From: Microcebus murinus
Taxonomy: Eukaryota; Chordata; Mammalia; Primates; Cheirogaleidae
Direction: 5' to 3'
Assembly: GCF_040939455.1 (NCBI RefSeq)
Contig: NC_134122.1
Coordinates: 32,158,001-32,222,000, forward strand
Length of the DNA: 64,000 nucleotides
This document shows positions 11,842 through 23,639 of the stretch, piece after piece. The notes beneath the pieces were generated by a model. That model saw only the letters and a list, made by a program, of their open reading frames with translations, searched no databases and was not told where the DNA came from. How positions within the stretch are numbered: the stretch's first letter is position 1; each line of letters starts with the position of its first letter. A program made the translations under genes and the position numbers.

Positions 11842-11866
11842 GAGGCCAGGAGTTCAAGACCAAAAG
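11842..11866 (+). other. Alu-like patch inside L1
   Basis: 'cttgaggccaggagttcaag' matches the Alu left arm but sits alone inside antisense L1 sequence, where L1 would read through. It has no tail or second arm. Confidence 0.45.
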
Positions 11867-12116
11867 ATAATCTTTATTGTGTTGAGGTACCTTCCCACTG
11901 TACCTAACTTTTGAGAGTTTTTATCACAAAAGGATATTGAACTTTGTCAAATGCTTTTTCTGAAACTATTGAAATGATCATATGGCTTTTATTCTTCATT
12001 CTGTTAATGGGGTGTATTGTGTCTATTGATTTGCGTATGTTGACCCACCGTTGCATCCCAGGGATAAATCCCACTTGATCATAGTGTACGATCTTTTTAA
12101 TATGCTGTTGAATTTA

Positions 12117-12124
12117 GTTTGCTA
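12117..12124 (+). repeat. target-site duplication, left copy (outer Alu)
   Basis: 'gtttgcta' precedes the poly-T of the outer antisense Alu and recurs at 12788-12795. Confidence 0.6.
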
Positions 12125-12787
12125 TTTTTTTTGTTTTTGTTTTTGTTTTTAAGACAAGGTCTCACTCTGTTGCCCAAGATAGAGGGCAGTGGCATCCTCA
12201 TAGCTCACTGTAGCCTCATACTCCTGGGCACCAGTGATCCTTCTGGCTCAGTCTCCGCAGTAGCTGGGACTATAGACACGTGCCACTATACATGGCTAAT
12301 TTAAGAAAATATTTTTGTAGGCCGGGCGCAATGGCGCACGCCTATAATCCTAGCACTCTGGGAGGCTGAGGTGGGCAGATCGCTGGAGGTCAGGAGTTTG
12401 AAACCAGCCTGAGCAAGAGCAAGACCCCGTCTCTATTAAAAATAGAAAGAAATTAATTGGCGAACTAAAAATATATAGAAAAAATTAGCTGGGCATGGTG
12501 GCTCATGCCTGTAGTCCCAGCTACCCGGAGGCTGAGGCAGGAGGATTGCTTGAGCCCAGGAGTTTGAGGTTGCTGTGAGCCAGGCTGATGCCACGGCACT
12601 CTAGCCCGGGCAACATAGTGAGAGTCTGTTTCAAAAACAAACAAACAAAAAACCAGAAAATATATTTGTAGAGATGGGGTCTTGCTATGTTGCTTGGGCT
12701 GGTCTTAAACTCCTGGCCTCAAGTGATCCTCCCACCTTGGTCTCCCAAAGTGCTAGGATTATAGACTTGAGCTACCACACCTGGCCT
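12125..12787 (-). mobile_element. AluJ-like SINE, antisense, split by a younger Alu
   Basis: Antisense Alu left portion at 12125-12319 and right portion at 12671-12787, separated by a sense Alu. 'gtttgcta' flanks the composite on both sides. It lies in the antisense L1, so the order is L1, then this Alu, then the inner Alu. Confidence 0.85.
12320..12654 (+). mobile_element. strepsirrhine-type Alu nested in AluJ
   Basis: Full-length sense dimer (head 'ggccgggcgcaatggcgcac', older linker form, tail with CAAA units). A 16-bp duplication with one mismatch flanks it: 'agaaaatatttttgta' at 12304-12319 and 'agaaaatatatttgta' at 12655-12670. Confidence 0.95.
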
Positions 12788-13366
12788 GTTTGCTAACATT
12801 TTGTTGAGGAATTTTACATCTATGTTCATCAAGGATATTGGCCTGTATTTGTTGTGTCCTTGGTATGAGGGAGATGCTGGCCTGGCAAAATGAGTTTGGA
12901 AGTGTTTCCTCCTCTTTAAGTGTTTGGAATATTCGAGAGGGGTTGGTGTTAATTCTTCTTTAAATGTTTGGTAGAATTCATCTGTGAAGCCAACTGGTCC
13001 TGGGCTTTTCTTTGTTGGGAGGGTTTTGATTACTGCTTCAATCTCCTTATTCATTGTTGGTCTGTTCAGATTTTCTATTTCTTCATGGTTCAGTCTTGGC
13101 TGGCTGCATGTGTCTAGGGATTTATCCATATCTTCTAAATTATCCCGTATGTTCCATATGTAATTGTTCATAGTAGTCTGTTATGATCCTTTGTATTTCT
13201 GTGATAACACTTGGAATGTCCCTTCTCTCATTTATAATTTATTTATTTGAGTCCCCTCTCTTTTTTCTTGGTTAGTCCAACTATGGTTTGTTAATTTTTA
13301 AAAATCTTTTTTTTTAAAAAACCAACCCATAGTTTTGTTGATTTTATTTTCTGTTGTCTTTCTAGT

Positions 13367-13395
13367 ATTTATTTATTTATTTATCTATTTATTTC
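13367..13395 (+). repeat. (TTTA)n microsatellite
   Basis: Run of ATTT units with one ATCT variant, within L1. Confidence 0.8.
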
Positions 13396-13780
13396 TGCTT
13401 TAATCTTTATTATTTCCTTCCTTCTGCTAATTTTGGGCTTAGTTTGTCCTTGTTTTTCTAGTTTGTTGAGTTATAAAGTTAGGTTATTAGAGATCTTTCT
13501 TTCTTTCTTAATGTAGGCATTTATTGCTGTAAACTTCCCTATTAGAACTGCTTCTGCTGCATCTCATAATGTTTACTATGTTTTGTTCCCAGTTTTATTT
13601 GTCTCAAGATACATTTAAGTTTCCCTTCTGGTTTCTTCTTGGAGCCATTTGTTGTTCAGGAGTGTGTTGTTTAGTTTCCACACATTTGTGAATTTTTCAA
13701 CTTTCCTCCCATTATTGGTTTCTGGTTCCCTACCATGGCGGTTGCAAAAGGTGCTTGATATGATTTCAGAACCAGTGGGT

Positions 13781-14184
13781 TTTTACAACTTCCTACCTGG
13801 ATCCCAGAGGCACATTTGTCTGTGGATGGCTGCTATGTTCTTGTTGCTGCGGAGGAATTCAAGTGGGGGACCTCTTACTCTGTCATTTTTGTTGATGCCA
13901 CTTCTTGTTCTGTCTTGTTGCTGGCTGGACCCCAGCTTCTCCAGCCTGGTGGGTGGAGTGGGGTGTGAGTCTTTGAAGTCTGGCCTGTCTGGGGCAACTG
14001 GGTTATTAGGAGATGGCAGGTGGCAGTGGCTAGTCCAGGGGTCGGTCTCTAGCTGGTCAACATGGGGTGCAAGTGCTTCTCTGGCATATAGATCCCAAGT
14101 GCTAGAGATGCTCTGAAAATCTGGTGTTTTTAGACAAAGACAAGCAAGCTTGATGACACACTGTGTTGACAAGGACGATGGCTC
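13781..14184. other. unassigned interval between two L1 pieces
   Basis: 'ggggacctcttactctgtc' near 13870 resembles phrases in old L1 or ERV sequence, but I could not assign the block. Open frames of 155 and 160 codons on opposite strands overlap and share no motif. Confidence 0.3.
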
Positions 14185-14762
14185 TCTCATGCCAGCACAC
14201 ACTGCTATGGTGACTAGGGTAGGCAATTGGGCAGCATCCATTGGAATTGAAAATGCACGTGCCATTTGACCCAGAAGCTCAATTTCTTGATTTTTAGGGC
14301 TTTATAATATCGATGGCCAGAAACGTGTAAGGAGAGACAGGATCTAGAAGGATATTTATTTCAGTATTGCCTGTAATAGTAAAACAAGAAGACCACACAA
14401 ATCTCCATAAAGGAGAGATAGTAAATAAACTGTGACCCTCTAAGCCACGGACTATGCAGCCATAAAGAGTGAGAAAATCTTCCTTCACCCACAAGGCCAG
14501 GCAGGCTCTAACATATATCACCGGCAAGGAAAATGAGGTGTGGAGCCATGGAAATGGCACTATTGTTTGTGTAAAAAATATTATACGCCCACGGACATGC
14601 GTGTGTGCGGACAACCATGGACGTGCTTGCGAGGAATTGGAAACAGCTGTTCGCTCTGGAGAAAGAACCGAAGTGGCTGTGAGACCAGAGGAGGATGAAC
14701 TTCTAACGGTTCGCCCTTTTCTACACGTGCATGTGTTATCATGTGAGTAAATAAACGCATTT
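14185..14762 (+). mobile_element. L1 LINE 3' end (L1M-type), sense
   Basis: 'tgcacgtgccatttgaccc', 'gcctgtaatagtaaaacaag' and 'actatgcagccataaagag' follow the end of L1 ORF2, then the 3' UTR to about 14760. It is diverged and 5'-truncated, and is opposite in orientation to the L1 upstream. Confidence 0.7.
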
Positions 14763-15525
14763 ACAGAAAACAATTCAGGCAGACCATTGGCTCAGGGAGA
14801 TCCATTAGCAGGAGCCCAGTTCTGGGGCTGGAGCAGGTGTGGGGCGGGGGGCGGTGTCCACAAAGGAGACTCACAGCAGGGGCCGTGACCTGAGCTAGGG
14901 AGAGGGGGAGATGTGGGCACAGGCAGGCCCCGTGGGGGGTGCCGGGCCTGGTTCTGAACCTGGGGTGAGGGTGGAGGGCGTCCTCTGCCCTCCCTGCAGG
15001 TTGGGGAGAGGCTTTTGGGGCAGGAGCCAGGCAAGAGGTGAGAGAGCTCACCTCCATCTGCCTCCTCCTTTGTGGTCATTTATGGGACCCTTGTCCCTGA
15101 TCCTTACAACCCAGGAAGGGCGACTTCTTGGGAGGTTTGATAAGCAGAAGCAAGCTGTGTTTCTAGGCAGGGAAAGACAGATTGGGCTTCTTTATGCTCC
15201 TTCCTTGGGGCTCTCCGGCTGCCTGAGGGGGGCTGTGATGACCCCTTGCCCTGGGAGCCTTTGACTTTGACTTTCTCCCCTTCTCCTCCCCACCGGGCTA
15301 TTCTCTGCCTGGCCACCGTCTTGGCATCCCAAGTGAGAAGCTTCCCAGAGCCTCCTCCAAGCTGGGGCCTCACTCTTTGGAATAAGCATTGAGCTGGTGA
15401 GGTCTTTCCTATAGAGCCTCTTTATCGAAACAGGTGATAGCTGTCACCTCTATGACGTTCATTCTCCCCTCCCACTTGTGCATGGCTTTTTGCTTTTCTT
15501 AAAAGACTTCAATAATAATAATACA
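14763..15525. other. GC-rich single-copy interval
   Basis: No repeat or convincing exon. Opposing frames of 117, 98, 95 and 89 codons overlap throughout, as expected in GC-rich DNA. Confidence 0.35.
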
Positions 15526-15862
15526 GGCCGAGCGCAGTGGCTCATGCCTGTAATCCTAGCACTCTGGGAGCCTGAGGCAGGTGGATTGCTCGAGGTCATG
15601 AGTTCGAAACCAGCCTGAGCAAGAACGAGACCCTGTCTCTACTAAAAACAGAAAGAAATTAATTGGCAAATGGCAAACTAAAAATATATAGAAAAAATTA
15701 GCTGGGCATGGTGGTGCATGCTGTAGTCCCAGCTACTCGGGAGGCTGAGGCAGCAGGATTGCTTGAGCCCAGGAGTTTGAGGTTGCTGTGAGCTAGGCTG
15801 ATGCCAAGGCACTCACTCTAGCCTGGGTAACAAAGTGAGACTCTGTCTCAAAAAAAAAAAAA
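15526..15862 (+). mobile_element. strepsirrhine-type Alu, sense
   Basis: Head 'gccgagcgcagtggctcatg'. The linker contains a small duplication ('ggcaaatggcaaac'). The A tail is followed by 'aataataataca', which repeats the sequence before the head (15511-15525) as the target duplication. Confidence 0.93.
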
Positions 15863-15914
15863 TAATAATACAAAACAAAACTGCATCTTGTCATTGCATT
15901 GCTTCCCAGTTGAA

Positions 15915-16022
15915 AAAGCACTTCCCTGGGATTTCATCTGATGAGCCCCACACCTGTGGGGCAGGTTGTCTTCTGCCCCGTTCACAGGTGAGGAAACTGA
16001 GGCTCAGCAGGTTTATATAGCC
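15915..16022 (-). repeat. MIR SINE, antisense
   Basis: 'cacaggtgaggaaactgagg' after 'gcaggttgtcttctgcccc' is the antisense MIR core. Confidence 0.7.
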
Positions 16023-16344
16023 AGCCCCATTTTATGCAGGGAAGGCAGGAGAAATGGGGTGGGGGGAGGTTGCTATGGAACAGAGGTGGGGGGTAATAGG
16101 AGTGGGAGAAACAGGGAGAGGAGATGAGGCTTCCTGTACCCAGGACGAAGTCTGATGCACGTAGCCCTCAGCGGCTCTGTGTTGAATTAATGGCTGGGTG
16201 CTGTGGCTGTCCTCCCTTGGGGCCAGCCCCGCTGCTTGCTGAGCCAGGAGACTTCACTGAGCACCAGCAGCCAGCTCCTTCTGGCTCCCCAGGGCTCCAA
16301 GAAGCAGCATCTCCATTCCTGGAGCCTCTGCTGCGGGATTTTGT
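16023..16344. other. single-copy interval, nothing recognised
   Basis: G-rich at its start (runs near 16058-16095), then ordinary sequence. No gene supported. Confidence 0.35.
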
Positions 16345-16632
16345 GCTTAGTGTTCCCTCTGCCTGTAATGCCAGTCTAGATGGAACTTTCATAAATCTCA
16401 CCTTCCTAACCTCTATTTAATATCCCCCCATCCATTTCCATCCTCCATACTTTACTTTTCCCCACAGTCTTTCTCACCTTCCAACATGGTATCTATTTCA
16501 TCTGTTGCTTGTCTTGTCCCCACGCTAGATGCTAAATACTCTAACAGCAGAATCTTTGTCTTCCCCCTTCAATATCGCTAGTGGCCAGAGCAGTAGCACC
16601 TGGTAAATGCTCAGTACGTACATGTGAATTCG
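16345..16632 (+). mobile_element. L2 LINE 3' end
   Basis: 'ggtatctatttcatctgttg', 'gaatctttgtcttcccc' and 'cctggtaaatgctcagtac' match the L2 3' end in sense orientation. Confidence 0.7.
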
Positions 16633-16699
16633 TACCTGCCCCAGCTGTACCTGTGCGGTTCATCCACATGGTCCTTGGGTGGGGGCGACCTCAGAGACA

Positions 16700-16835
16700 G
16701 GCCTTTCTGTCTCCCCTATTTGACAACAGGGTCTCTGAGGCTCACGGGAGGGGGAGACTCAGACAAGGCCACGGGGCAAATCTGTGTCAGAAGTGGGACA
16801 AATCTCCAGGTCTGACTTGCGGTCCAGCTCCAAGC
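16700..16835 (-). repeat. MIR-like SINE, antisense, diverged
   Basis: 'gtctctgaggctcacggg' followed by 'caaggccacggggcaaatc' resembles the antisense MIR core. Divergence is high. Confidence 0.45.
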
Positions 16836-17074
16836 AGGGAATAGAGCTGGAATCCCCATGGTCACTTTGTTTCCGTGCCCTTTGTCGTGTGACTTTGGAG
16901 CTTCTCCCAAGAAGGTGGCATATACTTCCTCATCCCATGGAGTGGGGCGGAAGTGACTGCCAGGTCCGAGCCCTGCCCTCAAGGCGCCTTGTGTGTCCTC
17001 TTGCTCTGCCATTGCCATGAGACGTGCTGTGCTAGCTGGCTGCAGGGTGAGATGCGGGGAGCAGAGCCAAGCCA

Positions 17075-17278
17075 TCCACTCGCCCCAGGAGAGGCCGTGC
17101 TAGATTAGCTGACAGTAGGCCAGCCCCCAAACATGTGGACAGGCCCAGCCAAGGTGGCAGAACCGCCCAGTCGCCCCCATGTGACCCAGGCGTATGAACA
17201 GCAGACGCACTGTCGTTTGCCACTAAGGGTTTATGGTGGTCGCAGAGCATCACCGTGGCATAGATAACTGACACAGCG
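17075..17278 (+). mobile_element. MLT1-type MaLR LTR, 3' portion
   Basis: The end 'tttgccactaagggtttatg' then 'gcatagataactgacacag' is the typical MLT1 terminus in sense orientation. Confidence 0.65.
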
Positions 17279-18497
17279 GGTGGGGGTACAGAGAAAGGAA
17301 ATGACTTCCTGGAGACACAGGGCTCGAAACATACTCAGAAGCGGGGGAAGCAGCAGCCGGGTTTTGTATTTTCACTGCTCTGACCTTGGAGAGACGCCCA
17401 CGCGAGATGGGCACAGTGAGCGTCCTGCCGGGAGGGAAGCTCGGCCGAAGGGGAGCAGCTTCAGGAGAAGATGGGGAGGGGCTGGCTCTGGGATCCACAG
17501 CCAGACAGGAGGCCAAGGGGCAGCTTGTTTGCAGAGGGGCTGTGGTCGGCAGGGTAAGGGCCCCTCGGAGATGTCTACGTTCCAATCCCTGGAACCTGCC
17601 AATATGTTACTGCAGAGCCCTCCTTTGTCCTTCCACGCTCAGTCCTGGCGCCACATCCTCAGGATCCCTGGGGACACACCGGGGTTAGGTGCTCTTCTTC
17701 TAGAACGCCGTGATTCTCTTTATCCGGTAGTTCCTGCTTCCTTGCTGGAAGGACCCGCATGAGGTTGTGCGACTCATCTCTGTGTGCCTGGTCCACCCCA
17801 GCTACGTTTTCCTTGAACGAGGGTTTTAATGAATGGATCTTTGGTTCCTTCCAGGGCCACCCAAACTGCCCACATTTACCCTAGTCCTGCTCTGCTGGTG
17901 GCCACTCCAGGGTGTCAGGCCACTGTCATTGCACAGAGTCCAGTATTGGGTGGGGGAAAATTTCGGCTTCTTCCCTTTGGTTTCCTCTTTTCAGGAGAAT
18001 CCCACAGTGGCAAGGCTGGGGCCCTTACGTGATGCTGTATTTCCAGAAAGAGTTAGTTAATTTTGACTTCTACCCTCTCCTCTCTCTCGGACCCTGGTGT
18101 ATGTCTGGGGGCTGGGCAAGGGACAGATTTAACCCACAGACACTGTAGTGTGCTCAGAATCTACGCACCCTCGGTTAAGGCTTTGCTGCTGGGATAAGCG
18201 AGCATCCAAAGAGTTTCTTTCCACTTGGGACACATTTTCTCCTGGGAAGGCTCTTTGGGCCCATCCTTCCAGCCTACCCATGAGAGCCCGGAGGGTGCCG
18301 TGGCTTCTGGGAGTCTCGTTAGGTTTCCACCAGGTGGAGATCCACTTCGGTGGGTGGCGGGCATAGTCCGAAATGACCTACCACAACAGTGACATTTACT
18401 AGGTGTTCGGTGTTTTATACTAAAAATCCACAAACATTTCGGATTTGACTCTACAATAGATCCATGCTTGCTTTGTTAGGAAATGCTATTAAATGCT
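17279..18497. other. 1.2 kb without recognised gene
   Basis: Single-copy sequence. The 160-codon plus frame at 17280-17762 overlaps frames in other registers and has no domain signature. Confidence 0.35.
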
Positions 18498-18680
18498 GCT
18501 ACTGAAAGTGTGGCCCAGGGACTGGGAGCTTGGGCCCTCCCCAGACCCCACAACTTATCAGGCTTAGTTCCTGGGTCAAGCTGGCTTCTTTTCTTTGGGA
18601 TGAGTTGCTTATAAGTAGAAAGCAGCTCATCTTTTCCTACTAGGTGTCCCTATATGTGAAAGTTTGAGAAACACTTTGAA
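18498..18680. mobile_element. MER5-like hAT-Charlie fragment, diverged
   Basis: Starts near 'actgaaagtgtggcccagg' and ends 'gtttgagaaacactttg'. This is the layout of a small MER5-type non-autonomous hAT. The termini are eroded. Confidence 0.45.
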
Positions 18681-18779
18681 ATGGTTTATCCTTTAATTAT
18701 GATCCAGGAAGAAGTGGCCTCTTTACACAGTGGGGAGCAGGCTCTTGGGGTTCCCCTGCCCCAGTTTGAGACATATTGG

Positions 18780-18842
18780 CCAAGTGAGTAACTTGGCCAC
18801 ATCACAGAGCTAGGAAATGGCAGAGCCATCCCCAGATGCCAG
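18780..18842 (-). repeat. MIR fragment, antisense
   Basis: 'agtaacttggccacatcac' then 'agctaggaaatggcagagcc' is a short antisense MIR core piece. Confidence 0.5.
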
Positions 18843-19035
18843 GCAGGGAGCCCCAGGGAGGCCTGTCAATGCGTGGTCACCCTGGGCTTCCACTGGCGGC
18901 CCGGCCGCCTTCATCAGGATGGGTTCTCGCCTGTTTGGAAAGAGAGGAGAGCAGAGGGGGTGGGGTGGGGGGTGGTCCCACATGGTGCAGGAGGTCACAA
19001 GGAGGGACACTTAGAGATTGGTCTAGGTCACCTGT

Positions 19036-19482
<447 letters not shown>

Positions 19483-20896
19483 CTTCCATTTTTATATCTG
19501 GGGAAACCTAGATCAGGAGCAGGAGGGGCTTCCCCCCAGATGGCTAATGGAAGAATCCAGATCACTGACGTTCTTCTCCCACCTTGCACTGCTTCTCCAA
19601 AAACCTCGGATATTTGAGCTCACCGCGCATTGCTGTGTTTACACTGGAGTCCAAACAGGCCAGGCACAATAGGGACTTCACACCCCAAATGCAGGCCCAT
19701 CGTGAGGCCCTCACCCTGGGGGAGTTAGGAAACAGTCTGTTTCCAGTTGCTTTTCAGGACTAGACCCTTCTCTGCAATGTCTCTTGGCAGGGGATTGTCT
19801 GTCCTGCAGCCTGTCGTAAGCACGTCTTGCTCTGTGGGGTGTGAAGCACACAAACCCGGCAAGCAGATTTGGGCTCTCCTCTTGGCTTCACCATGCAGTA
19901 GCTTTGGGACCTGGGCAAGTTACCATCATCTCTCTGGGCTCAGTTTCCTTTGTTAGGAGAGAGATGCTCTCCACCTGCCTTGGGGCATCACCTTGCGTAC
20001 AGAACGATACTGGCCACCTTGCGGCCGGTCCTCCCTCTGGCCTAGGGCAGAGACGGTCAGGGCAGAGCTGTCTTCTCAGGCCTATTCTTAAAGGAGAGAC
20101 GTGCACTGTAGGAATTCTCCAGCTTGCGATGTGGGTCAAGTGCAAAGTCAATAAAGGCAGCGCCAAATGTCAGCGCCGCAGGTAGTGAAGCCGAATGGCT
20201 GCAAACTGCCCGCGCGGGAGAAGGCAAGGTTTGCTGAGGACGAGCTGCAGAAGGGTCTCTCCACCCACAGCTAATCTGAGCATCACTCCTGCGGTCCGGC
20301 CACTCTCTCCGTGGAAAAGCAGTCTGTCTTTATTATTTTTGCAAAGCGTGGATTTGGATAAGCCCATCGAAACCTTGAACACGTGCGGCGTCTTTGCGGC
20401 TGCTCTGGCCTTTTAAAGCAGCGGTATTTTCAGAGCCCCCGAGGGGCTCAAAGTCTTTGCTGACTCTAGGAAGTAAACGTTACTTGATTGCCGCGTGTCC
20501 CTGTGGCGGGAGTGGGTTGGCTGTTGCCACCGTTTCATGGGTGGGGACAGTGGGGGATGGTAAAGGGCGAGTCCGTTGCGCCTGGGCACGCGGCGAGGAA
20601 AAGGATTCCGTGTTGCTGGAGTTCAGGATTTTTCGCACGAGAGGTGGTGGTCCCGTGGCCCGCCCAACCTCACAGCACAGCCCGGGGACAGGCTCGGGGA
20701 CAGGGCTCTCTTGCTGGGCTCCCAGCAGCCCTTCCGAGACCTTGGCCTGACCGGAGAAGAGGCTTTCAGGTCCTCATCTGGGACTCTCCTGCTTCCTCAC
20801 ATCCTCGGTGCCTGTCGACGTGTGTCCTTCCTTGGCTCTGGCCTCTGCTCGGTCCTGCCACTCTGATGCCTGGTGCGTTGCTCCCCGGAGGTAGCG
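19483..20896. other. 1.4 kb single-copy, partly CpG-enriched
   Basis: 19885-19960 contains a short sense MIR-like core ('gggacctgggcaagttacc'). 20150-20650 is enriched in CpG (for example 'cccgcgcgggag', 'acacgtgcggcgtc'), but no splice-flanked coding exon is apparent. Confidence 0.4.
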
Positions 20897-21125
20897 TGGG
20901 TTAGTGGAAAGAGCACAGCCTTTAGAGTAAGGCAGACCAGGTTTGAATCCTGGCTTTCCACTTATTAGCTGTGTGGCCCTGGGTAAGTCACGTAACCTCT
21001 CTGAGCTTGCAGGCCTCATCTGTAAAATTGGGAACCAGAGTACACAGGGATCGTTGTGTGGATTAAATGAGACAATGTATGCAAACCACCTGGCACGAGG
21101 CACATAGTAGGAGCTTGTTATGGTG
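20897..21125 (+). repeat. MIR SINE, near full-length, sense
   Basis: Well-preserved MIR with 'gaaagagcacagcctttag', 'tttgaatcctggctttcc', 'ctgtgtggccctgggtaag', 'ctcatctgtaaaattggg' and 'cacatagtaggagcttg'. The 233-codon minus frame across 20774-21475 runs through this SINE and is therefore not credible as a gene. Confidence 0.9.
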
Positions 21126-22749
21126 ATGGCTGGGTGACGGTGGTGGTGGCAGCAGTGGCTCTGGGCAACCACCGCCTGCTCCTCTGGTGGGACCTGATCT
21201 GGCCGGGTGGACGTCCAGGGAAGTGTCCCCACGTGACAGACCTCAGGACCCCCTCCTCGTGTCCAGCTCCTGTGGGCATCTGCCTCCACGCCCTGGCCCC
21301 TCTCTCCCTGGCCTGGTCCTGGCCTTCCAGCCTCATTCCCAGACCACATGGCTTTGCCTGGTTTCCCTGGGGGAGCTAGAGCCCATCTGGGGGCTGCCAC
21401 AGTCAGAGAAATTTTGGGGGAGATGAATCCCGAAGAGATGGACTCAGGGGCCCAGCAAAGTAGGGGGACACACACTCACCCCACCCCCACCCAGACGTGT
21501 GCTCATCCACCCGCACAAAGACACGAGCATCACGAGACAAGAGGGGGGCTCACTTTTGGCCAGTTTATCCAGGATTTTATAATCAGAAAATCCAGAAAGA
21601 GCCTATTTTAATTCCAGCATCAAAAGTATCAGTTTCATATCATTCTGGAAGATATCGTTTTGTTGTGAACTGCAGTGTGCGGGCTGGGGCCGTGGCCCGG
21701 GCAGCAGCATATCTGATGCTTAGAGCCTCCGAAGGTTGGAAGTTGGCCCTGGGGGTTAAAGAGGCGGGGTGGGCTGAGCCAGAGCCTGTTCTCAACATTT
21801 CCTGGCAGGGGGACTGAGAAGGGCTGGTCAGGACCCGAGTCAGCTGGTGGACGGACAGGGACCAATCAGAGGCTGTTGCCGGGGAAACGCGGCTCCATCC
21901 AGTTACTGCTGCCGGGGTGGGGGATGATCCAGCCCCCGCCCGCTCCTCGCTCCTTTCTAATGCTCCGCAGCTCAGGGGCTGTCTTCTGTTTGTCTCTCTC
22001 TCTGCCATTCCTGAATAGATGTCCCCCTACAGATGTCCGACGTGAAATTGCATTGGCAGTCATAGGAAATGGGTCTGTAGTGGGCACAGGGTTGACCCAG
22101 GAAGGCTGACATAGCAGATTTTTATGACCGTGCATCCCTCTGGGGTGAATTCAACATCACCCCATGCTACGTGGGGGGCAGGGTCAGTCCAGCATTTTCC
22201 AGGACCTTTGCTGGGAGAGTGAAGCCCCAGGGCTCAGTGCCAGCCGGCCGGGGGCGAGATCGGGAGCAGCCCATTAACCACGAGCGGCCGATCTGCTCTG
22301 CACCTGCTCTGGTGGCCCCACTGGGCTCTGGCAGCCGTGTTTCCTGAACTGACGCCGGGCTCTGCTTGCGTGGACCTAGCTTGCAACATCTTTCCACAAT
22401 AAAACCACTATGGAAGTTAATTGCCTGCATCGCTTTGCAATTGAACAGGTCATAAAATGTTTATGAGATGCAACCTGGGGGGCTGAATGAGTGGCCAGTG
22501 CTTGGCTTTGGGCTGACATCTGCAGGGGTGGGTATCTCTAGGCTGGGAGGTATCTTAAGAATTTCTGACGTTGATCATTCAGATCAACTTTTCCCGGAGC
22601 CGTTCCACAGCCTTTAAGAGGTAGACTCGGTCATTCACTTGGGAATTCTTGCTGGTGGCTATTGAGTCTGCTAAGCTTCCTCAGTTTTCTCTGTTAACAT
22701 TGAGAACATTCCAGTTCTTGAGACAGTAAGTAGAAACCACCTGATGTGT
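21126..22749. other. 1.6 kb without recognised gene
   Basis: Mostly single-copy. 22370-22460 is AT-rich and has the look of a conserved non-coding element (see findings). Nothing resembles an exon. Confidence 0.35.
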
Positions 22750-23250
22750 GGTTGGGTTAGTTTTACTGCCGCTATCTGCCACAACAAAATAGCTTGAGTC
22801 TCACTGGCTTGGGCAACACAGGTTCATCCTTCACTCAAGCTACATCTCCAGTGAGATCTCTGCTCCACACAGTCACTCAGGGATTACGTCTGCAGTGAGA
22901 TCTCTGCTCCACACAGTCACTCAGGGACCCCAGCTGGAGGAGACATCACGGAGGACATGTCATCCTTGAGGCCTCTGTGGAAGGAAGGTGGGAGAGATCA
23001 GGCACGCTGGCTTTAACTGCCTTGACCTGGAAGTGACACATGTCATTTTTGTCACAGTTGTTGTGTGGACAAAACCCAAACTCTTTTTCCTATGTTCTCA
23101 TCCCTTGATAATTAACACGGAAGACTTTTGTGACCAAATGTGTAGGGATTTCTCCCCAGCAGCAACCAAATGTTCAGTTCTGCAGCAGACACTGGGTGGG
23201 GGTGCTCTACCTGGAGGTAGCATCAGATCACGACAGGTCGAGGGCTCAGT
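22750..23250 (-). mobile_element. ancient medium-reiterated repeat, family uncertain
   Basis: 'ccacaacaaaatagcttgag', 'ctcactggcttgggcaaca' and 'gacctggaagtgacacatg' resemble the same broad repeat class as 1203-1660 and 61375-61765. Strand is tentative. Confidence 0.4.
22849..22927 (+). repeat. 35-bp direct duplication
   Basis: A 35-base unit is present twice without mismatch (22849-22883 and 22893-22927), with a 9-base spacer. Each copy starts 'cagtgagatctctgctcc'. Confidence 0.95.
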
Positions 23251-23639
23251 CCCCAAGACTCCTCCCACTTCCATGTGGATCACAAGCCCCAGGGGGTTTC
23301 ACCTGTGCGTCTCACTGGCCAGCTATTCACTGGGGCTCCCAAGACCTACTTTGGGTTGAAGGAATCGTATGCCAGGAAAGGGGACGAAGACCAAATACAC
23401 ATTTCATGGTCTCGTGCAGTCCAATGGCAAAACCCGTTACCTCTATTCCAAGTCCTTTTGGTGCAGATTTGATGGGCTAAGGAACAAGAGCTGATATCTG
23501 GCCTCAGTATCACAGCTACAATAAATGATGGGTCCCCCTTTTATTTAATCAAAGCAGATTTAAGGCTAGAAGTCATGAGACTTGGATTGTTCAGTGGCGC
23601 ACATTGTATGAGAATGGAGGTCACCGCAAACACCGTAGA
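23251..23639. other. single-copy interval, nothing recognised
   Basis: No gene or named repeat. Plus frames of 123, 116 and 65 codons overlap one another. Confidence 0.35.

Larger units (their letters stand above)
9841..13780 (-). mobile_element. long L1 LINE, antisense, interrupted several times
   Basis: About 3.2 kb of L1 on the minus strand, from the 3' UTR (9841) into the ORF2 reverse transcriptase region, ending near 13770. Reverse-strand landmarks include 'ggttgtttccacagcttgg' near 10325, 'gctattgtgaataatgttgc' near 10340 and 'tgctctggctaggacttcc' near 11740. A minus frame at about 12787-13171 keeps ORF2 RT motifs (KSPGPVGFTDEFYQTF and KYRPISLMNIDVKFLNK), then runs into an Alu. Many stops and deletions make it inactive. 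It holds a hAT-like MITE fragment, a short Alu patch and an Alu nest. Confidence 0.88.

Noticed and set aside
12719..13171. Reverse-transcriptase-like open frame
   Set aside because: It is a relic of L1 ORF2 that reads into an antisense Alu, not a host gene. Annotated as part of the L1.
20897..21125. tRNA gene
   Set aside because: The tRNA-like A/B-box text ('ggtttgaatcc'-like) belongs to the MIR head, and no cloverleaf can be formed.
20774..21475. 233-codon minus-strand open frame
   Set aside because: It runs straight through a near full-length MIR SINE (20897-21125), so much of the product would be SINE antisense. No domain, start context or splice evidence.
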